Origin: DATFDN01 sp963762525
GTDB taxonomy: Bacteria; Pseudomonadota; Alphaproteobacteria; Acetobacterales; Acetobacteraceae
Assembly: GCA_963762525.1 (NCBI GenBank)
Contig: CAVXKT010000003.1
Span: 186,001 to 250,000 of the forward strand
Direction of reading: 5' to 3'
Length of the DNA: 64,000 nucleotides
Shown in pieces: positions 18,218 through 28,132 of the stretch (position 1 is the first letter of the stretch; every line of letters begins with the position of its first letter). The notes under the pieces are model-generated. The model worked only from the letters and a program-made list of their open reading frames with translations, ran no database searches and had not been told where the DNA came from. A program made the translations under genes and the position numbers.

Positions 18218-21200
18218 TCAGACGATGTTTTGCCGGCCGAACAGCGCCTTCACCCGCTCGCGCGCGCCCTGGAAGGTCACATAGAGCATCGGGATCAAGA
18301 AGATGCCGATCGACGTCGCGGCGATCATGCCGGCGAATACCGCCGTGCCGACGTCGCGCCGGCTCAGCATCGCCGCGCCTTGCGCGGTGATCAGCGGCAC
18401 CAGCCCCATGATGAAGGCGAGCGAGGTCATCACCACCGCGCGGAAGCGGATGCGCGCCCCCATCACCGCGGCGTCGCGCACCGCCAGCCCCGCCTCGCGC
18501 TGCTCCTTGGCGAATTCGATGATCAGGATCGCGTTCTTCGCCGCTAGCGCGATCAGCACCACCAGGCCGATCTGCGCGTAGAGATCGACCGCGAGACCGG
18601 CGAGCGCGATGCCGGCGAAGGCGCCGGCGACACCGACGATCACCGACAGCAGCACGGGGACCGGGAATCGCCCAGCTCTCATACAAGCCGACCAGGAACA
18701 GGTAGGCGAACAGCGCCGCCAGACCGAGGATGATCCCGGTGCGCCCCGAGGCCAGTTGCTCCTGATAGGCGGTTCCGGTCCACTCATAGCTATAGCCCGC
18801 CGGCAGCGCGCGATCGGAGACCGCCGCCATCGCCGCCAGCGCATCGCCCGAGGAGACGCCGGGCGCCGGGCCGCCGTTGACGCTAATGGCGCGGTAGTTG
18901 TTGTAGCGGGTGATCACCTGCGGACCGGTGACGGTGCGGACCGATGCAATCGCCTGCAACGGCACCATCTCGCCGGCGCGATTGCGCATGTGGATGCGCC
19001 AGATCGCGGGGGTGTCGGACCGATCGGCGGCGTCGCCCTCGATGCTCACCTGCCAGGTACGGCCATAAAGGTTAAAGTTGTTGACGTAATAGCCGCCCAG
19101 CGTGGCCTGCAACGCGGTCGTCACGTCGGCGATGGTGAGGCCGAGCGCGGCCGCCTTGTCGCGGTCGATATCGAGAAACAGCGACGGGTTGGTGGCGGTG
19201 TAGGTCGTGAACACGCGGGTCAGGCGCGGGTTCTGATTGGCGGCGGCGACCAGCCCGCCCACCACCTGTCCGTTGCGCACCGGGTCCTGACCCTGCAGCG
19301 CCTCCAGCACGTATTCAAAGCCCGATCCCGTGCCGAGACCGATGATCGGCGGCAGGTTGAAGGGGAACACCATGGCCGAGCGGATCGCCTGCAGGGCGCC
19401 GAAGCTCTTGCCGACCAGCGCCTGCGCCGAGCTTCCCGGCGCCAGCCGGTCCTCGAACGGGCGCAGCCGCGCGACCAGAAACGCCGCATTCGGCTCCTGC
19501 GCGCCGTCGAGCAGGGAGAAGCCGACGATGGAAAGCGTGTCCTCCACTTCCGGGAGGCGGTGCAACGTGTTCTCGATGCGGCTCGCCACCGAAGCGGTGC
19601 GGGCGACGGCGGCGCCGTCCGGCAACTGCGCGGAGACAAAGAACGCGCCCTGATCCTCGGTCGGCAGGAAGCCGCTCGGCGTGTGAAGCGACAGCCACCC
19701 GGCGCCGGCCGCGAAGCCGCCGATCAGCAGCACCGACAGCGCCGAGACTCGTACCAGCCGGCGCACCACGGCGGCGTAGCCGTCGCGCACCCGATCGATG
19801 CCGCGCATCAGCAGTCCGAGCGGGCCGTGCGTCAGACCCGGGCGCAGAAACAGCGCGCACAACGCCGGTGACAGCGTGAGCGCGTTCAGCGCCGAAATCA
19901 GCATCGCGCAGCTCATGGTGACGGCGAACTGGCGAAACAGCGTGCCCGAAAGTCCGGGAATGAAGCCGACCGGGACGAACACCGACAGCAGAACCAGGGA
20001 GATGGCGATGATCGGGCCGGTGATCTGGCGCATCGCCTTCAGGGTGGCGGCCGCGGGAGACAGCAGCGGTTCCTCCGCCATTACCCGTTCGACGTTCTCC
20101 ACCACCACGATCGCGTCATCGACGACGATGCCGATCGACAGCACCATCGCCAGGAGCGTGACGGTGTTGACCGAATAGCCGAGCGCGAGCAGCCCGGCGA
20201 AGGTGCCGATCAGGCTCACCGGCACGGCGACGATGGGAATGACGGTCGCGCGCAGGCTGCCGAGGAACAAGAACACCACCAGGACCACGAGGCCGAACGC
20301 CTCGGCGAGCGTCTTCAGGACTTCGTGGATGGTGTCGGAGACGAACACCGTGCTGTCGTACATGACGCGCGCGTGCAGTCCGGCGGGGAAGCGCGCGGTG
20401 ACGCGGGCCAGGGTGGCGCGCACGGCGCTCGCGGTGCTGACGGCGTTGGCGCCTGGGGCGAGATAGATCGCCACCGGGACGGCGGGACGGCCGTTCAGCC
20501 TGGTCTCGCTGTCCATGCTCTGCGCGCCCAACTGGATGTCGGCGATGTCGCGCAGATGCAGGGTCGAGCCGTCCGGATTGGCGCGGATCACGATGCCGCC
20601 GAACTCGGCCGGCGTGACCAGCCGGCCTTTGGTCTGAACGTTGAACTGGAACGGCTGGGCGTCACTGGTCGGACGGGCGCCGATGCGCCCGGCCGGCGCG
20701 ACCACGTTCTGCTGTTCGATCGCCGCCACCACGTCCTGCGGCGACAGCCCGAGCGCCACCAGCCGATCGGTGCGGAACCACACGCGCATCGAATAATTGA
20801 GCCGCGAGAAGAGCTGGGCCTGGCCGACGCCGGGGGCGCGCGAAAGCGCGTCGATGACGTTGATCAGCGCATAATTGGTGATAAACAGCGGGTCCATCTT
20901 CGCCGGATCGTCGCCGTAGAAGGCGAGGAACATCAGGATCGCCGAGGACTTCTTCTGCACCGTCAGGCCTTCGGCCTGCACCTGAGCGGGAAGCTGGGCG
21001 ATCGCGGTCTGCACGCGGTTATTGACCGCGACCGTCGCGGTGTCGGGATCGGTGCCCGGCGCGAAGCTGACCGACAGGCTATAGGTGCCGTCGTCGGCGC
21101 TGTTCGAACGCATGTAGAGCATCTTATCGACGCCGACGACCTGCGCCTCGATCGGCTGCGCCACCGCCGTCTCCACCACCGAAGCAGAGGCGCCGGGATA

Positions 21201-21347
21201 GGTCGCGCTCACCGTGACCTGCGGCGGCACGATGTCGGGAAGCTGGGCCACGGGAATTCGCAGCATCGCGATGCCGCCGGCGATCACCAGCACGATGGCG
21301 ATCACCATCGCCAACCGCGGCCGGCGGATGAACAGCGCGGAGATCAT
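18218..21347 (-). CDS. RND (HAE1-type) multidrug efflux permease, one frameshift
   Basis: About 1042 residues once an extra base near 18662 is removed (ESWAIPG would read ESWAIPVPVLL). It has the RND architecture: helix 1 (RRPRLAMVIAIVLVIAGGIA), a porter domain, the proton-relay helix 4 motif GIVVDDAIVVVENVERVM, a second porter domain and the C-terminal helix bundle with LIALAAKNAILIIEFAK. It exports drugs or solvents by proton antiport through a tripartite complex. The adaptor gene lies 9 bp upstream. No outer-membrane TolC-type gene is in the window, so a distant one must serve. Confidence 0.92.
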
Positions 21348-21356
21348 CCCGACCGC

Positions 21357-22496
21357 TTATCCGGCCTCGCCCGGCCACGCCGGCGCAGACGCGGCTTGGC
21401 CGACCGGCGCCGGTGCGACCACCTGGCCGGGACGCACCTTCTGCAAGCCGTCCACGATCACCGGCTCGCCGGCGGCGAGACCGGCCTGCACCGAGGCCAG
21501 CAGCGGCGTCGTCTGGCCCAGCGTGACGCGCGTCTGGCGGACGCGGTTGTCCTTGTCGAGCGAGTAGACGAAATCACCCTGCTGGTCGGACATGACCGCC
21601 GCGCGGGGGATCGCCAGCAGCTCCCGTGGTCGCGCGCCTTCCAGAACCACGGTCACGAATTCCCCATCCACCAGCTCGCGCCCGCCGGCGGCGAGCGTCG
21701 GGTTGGCCACCTCGCCACGCAGCACGATGGTGTCGGTTCCCTGCCCCACCGTGTTGTCGATGAAGTCGAGCTTGCCGGCCTCGGCGTATTCCCGGCCGTC
21801 GGGCAACCGCAGGCGGATGCGCCAGCCATCCGCGGCCGTCTTGCGTACGTCCATCAGGCTCCGCATCGGCACCGGAAAGACGATCCACATCGGATCCTGA
21901 CTGACCACGGTTGCGAGCGTGCCGGAGGAGGGCGAGACGACGTTGCCTTCCGTCACCGTGCTGCGGCCGATCTTGCCGGCAATCGGCGACCGGATTTCGG
22001 TGTAGGCGAGGCTGATCGCCGATTGCCGTACTTGCGCCTCGGCCGCCTGGAGCTGGGCGGCGTCCGACAGCATGGTGGCCCGCGCCGCGTCCACCGCCGC
22101 CTGCTGGCCGGCCGGGGTCTTGAGCAGGCTGGCGGCGCGCTCGAAGGCGAGCTTGGCGTTGTCGAGCTGCGCCCGGGCTTGCGCCACGGCGGCCTGCTTG
22201 GCCGCCAGGTCGGCCTGGAACGGCGGCTGCTCCAGGACGTAGAGCAGATCGCCCGCCTTCACCTCGGCGCCCTCGGTAAAGGTCCGGCGATCGAGGAAGG
22301 CGGTCACGCGCGCGACCAGCGCCACCCGCTGCGTCGCCTGAACCCGGCCCACGTATTCCCGGGCCTCGGTGATCGGATGCGGCTCGGCCTTCGCCACCCC
22401 GACCGCCGGCGGCGGCCCGCCGGCGGGCATTTGCGCCCGGGCGACGACGGCGACGAGCAGCAGGGCGAAGAGAGCGGCCGGGAAACGGCCCGTCAT
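21357..22496 (-). CDS. RND efflux periplasmic adaptor (membrane fusion protein)
   Basis: 379 residues. ATG 22496 follows a GGAGA ribosome site. A signal peptide (MTGRFPAALFALLLVAVVAR) is followed by the MFP barrel-sandwich hybrid (YVGRVQATQRVALVARVTAF), an alpha hairpin rich in Ala/Gln (about residues 100-165) and the returning lipoyl half (AYTEIRSPIAGKIGRSTVTE). It bridges the RND permease to an outer-membrane channel. It ends 9 bp before the permease start, so they form one operon. An open frame extends upstream to 22847 but has no start signal and is probably not translated. Confidence 0.93.
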   Translation of the reverse strand: MTGRFPAALFALLLVAVVARAQMPAGGPPPAVGVAKAEPHPITEAREYVGRVQATQRVALVARVTAFLDRRTFTEGAEVKAGDLLYVLEQPPFQADLAAKQAAVAQARAQLDNAKLAFERAASLLKTPAGQQAAVDAARATMLSDAAQLQAAEAQVRQSAISLAYTEIRSPIAGKIGRSTVTEGNVVSPSSGTLATVVSQDPMWIVFPVPMRSLMDVRKTAADGWRIRLRLPDGREYAEAGKLDFIDNTVGQGTDTIVLRGEVANPTLAAGGRELVDGEFVTVVLEGARPRELLAIPRAAVMSDQQGDFVYSLDKDNRVRQTRVTLGQTTPLLASVQAGLAAGEPVIVDGLQKVRPGQVVAPAPVGQAASAPAWPGEAG

Positions 22497-22747
22497 GTTG
22501 CGTCTCCGGCGGAACGTCACGTTTGGTTTGATGGCGTACGGGGGCGGCCGGTCCGGGTCAACCCTCCACCCGCACCCGACTTGCCGCGGGCCGGGTGGCC
22601 ACCCGCCTGCGGCCCCGCTGCTCAGAAAACTTCGCAGCTTCTCCTCGCCCCCCCGGGTGCTGCCCCCGAGCCGGAGCTTGCCAGCGGTTGCGTGGTCTTT
22701 CGGCGTGAGGCCGAGCCGGTGCATGGCGACAAGAACCCGCGGGGGCC
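22497..22747. other. Noncoding GC-rich block with nested palindrome
   Basis: This 251-bp block separates the adaptor start from the MbfA stop. At 22592-22605 is a perfect 14-bp palindrome (CGGGTGGCCACCCG), flanked by complementary arms GCCGC (22583-22587) and GCGGC (22609-22613). A C-run at about 22650 and a long segment without coding character follow. It may contain the efflux operon promoter and possibly a dispersed intergenic repeat or structured RNA. No repressor gene lies next to the efflux operon. Confidence 0.4.
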
Positions 22748-23704
22748 TCAACTGCTGCCGATGAGCACGCCGCAGGCGAACACCAGCGCGCCGCCGAGCG
22801 CCACCTGCAGGGTCGCCGAGATCGGCGGGGTGTCCATGAACCGCCATCGAATCCAGGAGATCGCGGCCAATTCCAGCACCACCACGGCGACCGCCACGAT
22901 GACCGCGGTGGCGAAGTTCGGGATCAGGAACGGCAGCGTGTGCCCGACGCCGCCGATCGTGGTCATGACTCCGGTGATGGCGCCGCGAATGACCGGCTGG
23001 CCGCGCCCGGTCAGGCTGCCATTATCGGACAGCGCCTCGGCAAATCCCATCGAGATGCCGGCGCCGATCGAGGCGGCCATGCCGACCAGAAAGGCATCGT
23101 AGGGCGGCCGGTCGCGAAGGCGGAGGCGAAGACCGGCGCCAAGGTGGAGACCGATCCGTCCATCAACCCGGCGAGGCCGGGCTGGACCACGCGCAGCACG
23201 AAGCGCTTGCGTTGGACCCGATCCTCCTCCTGGCGGACCGGGCCGGGGAGGTTCTCGGCGGTGAGCCGGCCGGCCGTCTCGTCTATGCGCGATCTCCGCC
23301 TCGGCGAGGTCGCCGAGCAGCTTGCGCACCGATATGTCGGTGGTACGGGCCGCGGCCCGGCTGTAGAAGCGTTGCGTCTCCAGCTCCATGCTCTGCGCCA
23401 GATCGCGCACCGCGTCGAGCCGCAGCGGGCGCAACTGCCAGACCGGCGACCGGCGCATGAAGCCGCGCACGTCCTGGCGCCGGATCAGCGGGATGTGCTC
23501 ACCGAACTTTTCCCGATAGAGCTCGATGAGCCGTCGCCGATGCTCGCCCTCCTCGGCCATCATTTCGGCGAACACGTTGGCCGTCGCCGGGTAGTCCTCA
23601 CGGAAGCCCTCGGCGATGTCGGCATAGATGCGCCCGTCCTCCTCCTCGTTGGCGATCGCGAGGGCCAGAACTTCGCGCTCGGAGAGGTCGGAGAAGTCGC
23701 GCAT
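22748..23704 (-). CDS. mbfA: Membrane-bound ferritin MbfA (erythrin-VIT1 fusion), two compensating frameshifts
   Basis: About 318 residues. The N-terminal ferritin-like (rubrerythrin) domain begins MRDFSDLSEREVLALAIANE and has diiron ligands in EEEDGRIYADI, MMAEEGEHRRRL and AEAEIAH. The C-terminal VIT1/CCC1-type domain includes LMDGSVSTLAPVFASAFATG, FLVGMAASIGAGISMGFAEA and three further helices. MbfA exports iron and protects against iron and peroxide stress in rhizobia. A one-base insertion near 23283 and a deletion near 23104 shift then restore the frame, keeping a normal overall length. The start overlaps the isomerase stop by one base (TGATG). Confidence 0.82.
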   Translation of the reverse strand: MRDFSDLSEREVLALAIANEEEDGRIYADIAEGFREDYPATANVFAEMMAEEGEHRRRLIELYREKFGEHIPLIRRQDVRGFMRRSPVWQLRPLRLDAVRDLAQSMELETQRFYSRAAARTTDISVRKLLGDLAEAEIAHRRDGRPAHRREPPRPGPPGGGSGPTQALRAARGPARPRRVDGRIGLHLGAGLRLRLRDRPPYDAFLVGMAASIGAGISMGFAEALSDNGSLTGRGQPVIRGAITGVMTTIGGVGHTLPFLIPNFATAVIVAVAVVVLELAAISWIRWRFMDTPPISATLQVALGGALVFACGVLIGSS

Positions 23705-24319
23705 CAGCCGAGAAGACTGCGGATGTCGGGCAGGTGCTCGCGGCCCCAGAACAGCTCGCCGTCTAACGAGGAAGCTCGGCACGCCGAAGACGCCCGCCGC
23801 TTCCGCCTCGGCGGCGATCGTCGCGACCCGAGCTTGCAGTTCGGGAACGCGGGCGAAAAACGCCGCGCCGTCCGCGCCGGCCTCGGTCAGAATGGCGGCG
23901 ATCGCGTCGGTGCTCTCGAGGTCGAGCTCGTGACGCCAGAATCGCTCGAATACGGCGTCGTGATAGCGGCGAAACACCGCGTCGCCGGCTTCTTGCGCGA
24001 ACAGCATCCCGGCGGCGGCAAGTCGCGTATCCCAGATCTTTCGCGGCCCGCGGATCACCAGCCCGCGTTGGCGGGCGGCGCGACGGCAATCCATGTAGCT
24101 GTAGCGCACCCGGCGCCACTGATGGGCGTTGCGTTCCTCCTCCAGCACGCGCCCGGCCTCATCGACGCGCGCCGAGCCGAGAAAGCTCGGGATATCGAGA
24201 ATGTACGGTCGCCAGTCGATCCGCACTCCGGTCTCGCGCGCGAGCGCATAGGTGAGGTCCTTGGCGAGATAGGCGTACGGGCTCTTGTAGTCGGTATAGG
24301 CGATCAGGGTGCGGCTCAC
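23704..24319 (-). CDS. DsbA-like 2-hydroxychromene-2-carboxylate isomerase family protein, one frameshift
   Basis: About 204 residues from a GTG at 24319 (SRTLIAYTDYKSPYAYLAKD); a TTG at 24370 would add 17 residues of poor character. The thioredoxin fold with S-P-Y in place of C-x-x-C and the end motif GVFGVPSFLV mark the HCCA-isomerase/kappa-GST branch, which uses glutathione on aromatic-ring cleavage products. An extra base near 23765 disrupts the C-terminal segment (DGELFWGREHLPDI in the corrected frame), which then ends in TGA overlapping the mbfA start. Ribosome site unclear. Confidence 0.72.
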
Positions 24320-24366
24320 CCGGACGTTCGTGCCCGACTCCGCTGCGAGGTGATTTGGGGGGGCGC

Positions 24367-25705
24367 TCAAGGTGATCCCGGCCAGCGGCCAAATCGATGC
24401 CCCGTCCGGTCAGCTCGACGATCTCATCGATGTCGGCGGGCGTGGCAATGTAGGGGGGCGCGACGATAACGTGATCGCCCCGGCTGCCGTCGATGGTGCC
24501 GCCCATCGGGTAGATCGCGACGCCTTCGGCGAGCGCCGCTTGGCGGACCCTCTCGTGCAGGCGCAGCGCCGGATCGAATACCGATCTGGGCGCCGCGGTC
24601 GCGGACGAACTCGATCGCCCAAAACAAGCCGCGGCCGCGGATATCGCCGACATTCGGATGATTGCCCAGCCGCTCGGTCAGGCCACGCTCCAGGTGTTCG
24701 CCCATCGCCGCGACGTTGGCGACCAGGTCCTCCTCGCGGATGATCCGCTGCACCTCCACCGCGCCGGCGCAGGCGACCGGATGCGCTTGATAGGTTTGGC
24801 CGTGCAGAAACCCGCCCGATCCCCGGGCCGAGTGCCTCCACGATGCGCCCGGCGATCAGGATGCCGCCGATCGGCTGGTAGCCGCCGCCCAGCCCCTTGG
24901 CGATCACCTGGATGTCGGGCGATCACGCCCTCCTGCTCCCAGGCGTGCGTGGTGCCCGTCCTGCCCATGCCGCACATCACCTCGTCGAGGATGAGCAGCG
25001 CGCCATGATGATCGCAGACGGCGCGGACTCGCTCGAAGTAGCCGGGAAGGGCAGGCGACGCAGCCCGCGGTGGCGCCGACCACCGGCTCGGCGAGGAAGG
25101 CGGCGACCGTCTCCGGGCCGAGCCGGCGGAACTCCGCCTCCAGTTCGGCGATTAGACGGTCCACATATTCGGCATCGGACTCATCGGCGCCCTGGAAGCG
25201 ATAGGCGAAGCAAGGCGAGACGTGGCTGAACACCGGGCCGAGCATCGGCTCGTAGAGGCGTGCGGCGCATCCTGTTGCCGCCGGCGGCGAGCGCGCCGAG
25301 CGTGGTGCCGTGATAGCTCTGCCGGCGGGCAATGAAGCGATGCCGGGCGGGCTGACCGATCTCGGTGAAGTATTGCCGCGCGAGCTTGAGCGCCGCCTCG
25401 GTCCCTTCGGAGCCGGAGGAGCAGAACCACGCGCGCGCAAGGCCGCCGGGGGAGGCCTTCAGCAGCAGGTCGGCCAGTTGCTTCGGCCGGCTCGCTGCTG
25501 AAGGCGCCGGTATGCGCATAGGCCATCGTCGCCGCCTGGCGGCCGATCGCCTCGGCGACGCGGCGATTGCCGTGGCCGAGGCAAGCCACCGCCGCGCCGC
25601 CCGAGGCGTCGATGACGGCGCGTCCGTCTGCGAGATGCAGGCGGATGCCCTCGCCGCCGACGGCGACCGGGGGCGGCGAGCCCGCGCGGTGCAGAATCGG
25701 CTCAT
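24367..25705 (-). CDS. Class III PLP-dependent aminotransferase, six or more frameshifts
   Basis: The coding signal passes continuously through all three frames: PILHRAGSPPPVAVGGEGIR, ARAWFCSSGSEGTEAALKLA, RLYEPMLGPVFSHVSPCF, then LLILDEVMCGMGRTGT (cofactor aspartate), VIAKGLGGGYQPIGG (PLP lysine), GQTYQAHPVACAGAVEV and MGGTIDGSRGDHVIVAPP. Breaks fall near 25486, 25270, 25050, 24925, 24825 and 24587, each best explained by one inserted base. Corrected length is about 443 aa, normal for fold type I omega-aminotransferases. Start and stop are approximate: ATG 25705 overlaps the oxidoreductase end, and a TGA lies at 24367. Substrate unknown. Confidence 0.72.
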
Positions 25706-26819
25706 GCGGCTTGCGGCTTCGGCCTCCGCCGGCGTCGGGACCAGGTGGGCGACCTTGGGCAAGACCTCGTTCGCCAGCATCCCGAGCGAGGTTTCCCAAG
25801 CCTGCGGCGTTGTCGGCGTAATCGAAGCCGAAGACCAGGATTTGGCCGAAGCCGCCGACTTCCTCATAAACGCGGGCGAGCTTCTCGGCGACCGTCGCCG
25901 GCGAGCCGATCAGCCAGTTCTGCCGGGCGCAGTATTCCACCGTCACGTCGCTGTCGGGCACGTCGGGATCGTGCTTCAGGTAGTCGAGGAAGCCGAAATT
26001 GCCGAGCAGTGGCAGGAAGTATTCGCGCATCATGCGGCCCATCATGCCGCCGACCGAAAGGCGCCACGCCTCGGCGTCGGTCTCGGCGACGAACACTTCG
26101 CGGACCAGCCGCCAGTCCGCGCGGCGCGGCGTGCGCCCGGCGCGCTGCGCGCCGATCTCCACCGCCTCCCAGTGGCTGGCGACATAGGCCGGGTTGAGAT
26201 TGAGGCTGAGCGGCAGGAACCCGTGCTCGCCCGCGAGCTTCAAGCGTGTCGGAGTTTTTGGACAGTCCGGCGACGCCGATCGGCGGGTGCGGCTGCTGCA
26301 ACGGGCGGATATGCGGCTTGAGCGTGTCGTACATGAGTGTCGGGTTTGGAGACGGACCAGAATTTGCCCGCGTAGTCGAACGGCGTCTCGCTGGACCAGA
26401 GGCGCAGGATGATTTCGAGCGCCTCGCGCGTCATCTCGCGGTTGATGCCCGACATGCCATCGACATGGAACATCGCCCAGTCGGAGGGCAGACCGGAGGC
26501 GGCGACGCCGAAATTGAGGCGACCGCCCGGAGAGGTGGTCGAGCATGCCGATGCGGTTCGCGAGCTCGGCCGGATGATGGTAGGGCAGCAGGAAGCCGCC
26601 CGGACCGATGCGGATGCGGTCGGTTTGCAAGAGCGCCTGCGCGATCAGCAGGTCGGGGGCGGGATGCGGCTCCCACGGCGCGGTGTGATGCTCGCCGATC
26701 CAGGCCTCGGTGTAGCCCAGAGTGTCAAGCCAGCGCAGCGTTTGGAGGTCCCAGTCGTGCCCTGCCTTGAGCGGCCGCTCGGGCGGATGGGAGGGCATGG
26801 CGAAATAGCCGAATTGCAT
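25702..26819 (-). CDS. LLM-class flavin-dependent oxidoreductase (LimB-like), several frameshifts
   Basis: ATG 26819 follows GGAGGATCACCC, a strong ribosome site. The luciferase-like TIM barrel reads MQFGYFAMPSHPPERPLKAG, AWIGEHHTAPWEPHPAPDLL and GPGGFLLPYHHPAELANRI, then, across breaks near 26529, 26340, 26243 and 25803, continues to QILVFGFDYADNA and MLANEVLPKV. Corrected length is about 370 aa. Such enzymes are FMN-dependent monooxygenases; limonene monooxygenase-like members share this start. It heads a likely operon with the aminotransferase, the isomerase and mbfA. Confidence 0.75.
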
Positions 26820-26894
26820 GGGTGATCCTCCGGGATTGAGAGCTCCGGGTGATCTTAACGCCGAATTAGGCCTTCCCGGCAATCATCGTGGCCG

Positions 26895-28132
26895 GTGGAC
26901 GAAATTCCTGAGCTTACGGAGCGAGTTGCGCCGCCAACCATCCATGGCACGGCGGCGCTGGCGCATTTGGCGTTCGTCGATCACGGGCTGGACGATCTGC
27001 TTGCGGTGATCGCCCGGCCGGCTGCGACTCCGGCCGCGAGGGATCGGCGCTGACGCTGGATCGGGCATTGGCGCACGGATTGCGCTTTCGCGCCGCCGAG
27101 GCGCGGGCGTTGCAGGCGGGCGGCGCTCGCCGATGAGCGTGCTGTTTCGGGTCGCGGACGGATTCGCGCCGCGCTCCACGGCGCCGTTGCGTTTGCTGGC
27201 GCTGGTGGCGCCGGGCGATCTGATGGTCAACACCCCGCTCGATTTCATCACCGCCCATCTGGACGTGCGGCTGGACCTGCTGTTCGTGGTGCCGGGGCAG
27301 GCGCTGCCGGCGCGTGTGCCGGATCATGATCTGGCGTTCTTCGCGGTGAGCGAGTCCGATCCGGCGACGCTGCGGGCGGCTGAAGCCACTCTACGACGCG
27401 CTGGCCGCGTCCGGCGCTCAATGATCCCGAAGCGGTCGGCGCGGCTGTCGCGCGAGGCGTTGGCGCGATTGCTGGCCGGATTGCCGGGAGTGTGCAGCCC
27501 GAGGGCGCGGCGGCTGTCGCGGGCGCCGGCCGCGAAGCGGCGGAATATCCGGCGCTGATCCGCCCCGTCGGGTCCCATGCCGGGCGGGAACTCGCGAAAC
27601 TGGAGAGCGCGGACGACCTCGGCCGGCTATCTGGCGAGCAGCGACGCAACGGCGTTCTACGTCACCGATTTCGTCGATTACCGCAGTGCGGACGGCTTAT
27701 TCCGCAAATCCCGCATCGCCATGATCGATGGCGCTGCCGTTGCTGTGCCACCGCGCGATTTCTTCGCACTGGATGGTGCATTATCTGAATGCCGGGATGG
27801 ATGCCGACGCCGGAAAGCGGGCCGAGGAGGCTCGGGCGATGGCCGAATTCGACCGTGACTTCGCGGTTCGCCATCGTGACGCCTTCGCCGGCCTGCAAGC
27901 GCGCATCGGGCTGGACTATTACCAGATCGACTGCGCCGAAACGGCGGACGGGCGGCTTCTGGTGTTCGAGGCGGATGTCGCCGCGATCGTTCACCTGATG
28001 GACCCGCCCGATCGCTATCCCTATAAGCCGGCGCAGATGCGCCGTGTCTTCGCGGCCTTCGAGCGGATGCTGCGCCGCCGCACCGCCGCTGGTCAGGCGG
28101 CCAGCCGCTCCTTGGCGTCCGCCATCGGGTAG
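26895..28132 (+). CDS. ATP-grasp (RimK-like) protein, heavily frameshifted
   Basis: Coding signal is continuous but jumps frame many times: DEIPELTERVAPPTIHGTAA, RALAHGLRFRAAEARALQ, LRLLALVAPGDLMVNTPLDF, REALARLLAGLPGV, YPALIRPVGSHAGRELAKLE, YVTDFVDYRSADGLFRKSRI and HWMVHYLNAGMDADA. The C-terminus GLDYYQIDCAETADGRLLVF, then EADVAAIVHL, fits the metal-binding end of ATP-grasp ligases. The start is uncertain; GTG 26895 is the first usable codon in the opening frame. About 410 residues are expected. It may be a pseudogene, but the preserved coding signal argues for sequence errors. It converges with the Hint-domain gene and overlaps its end by about 40 bp. Confidence 0.5.

Noticed and set aside
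20325..23102. 925-codon plus-strand frame opposite the RND operon
   Set aside because: Antisense shadow of the permease and adaptor genes, no ribosome site or family signal.
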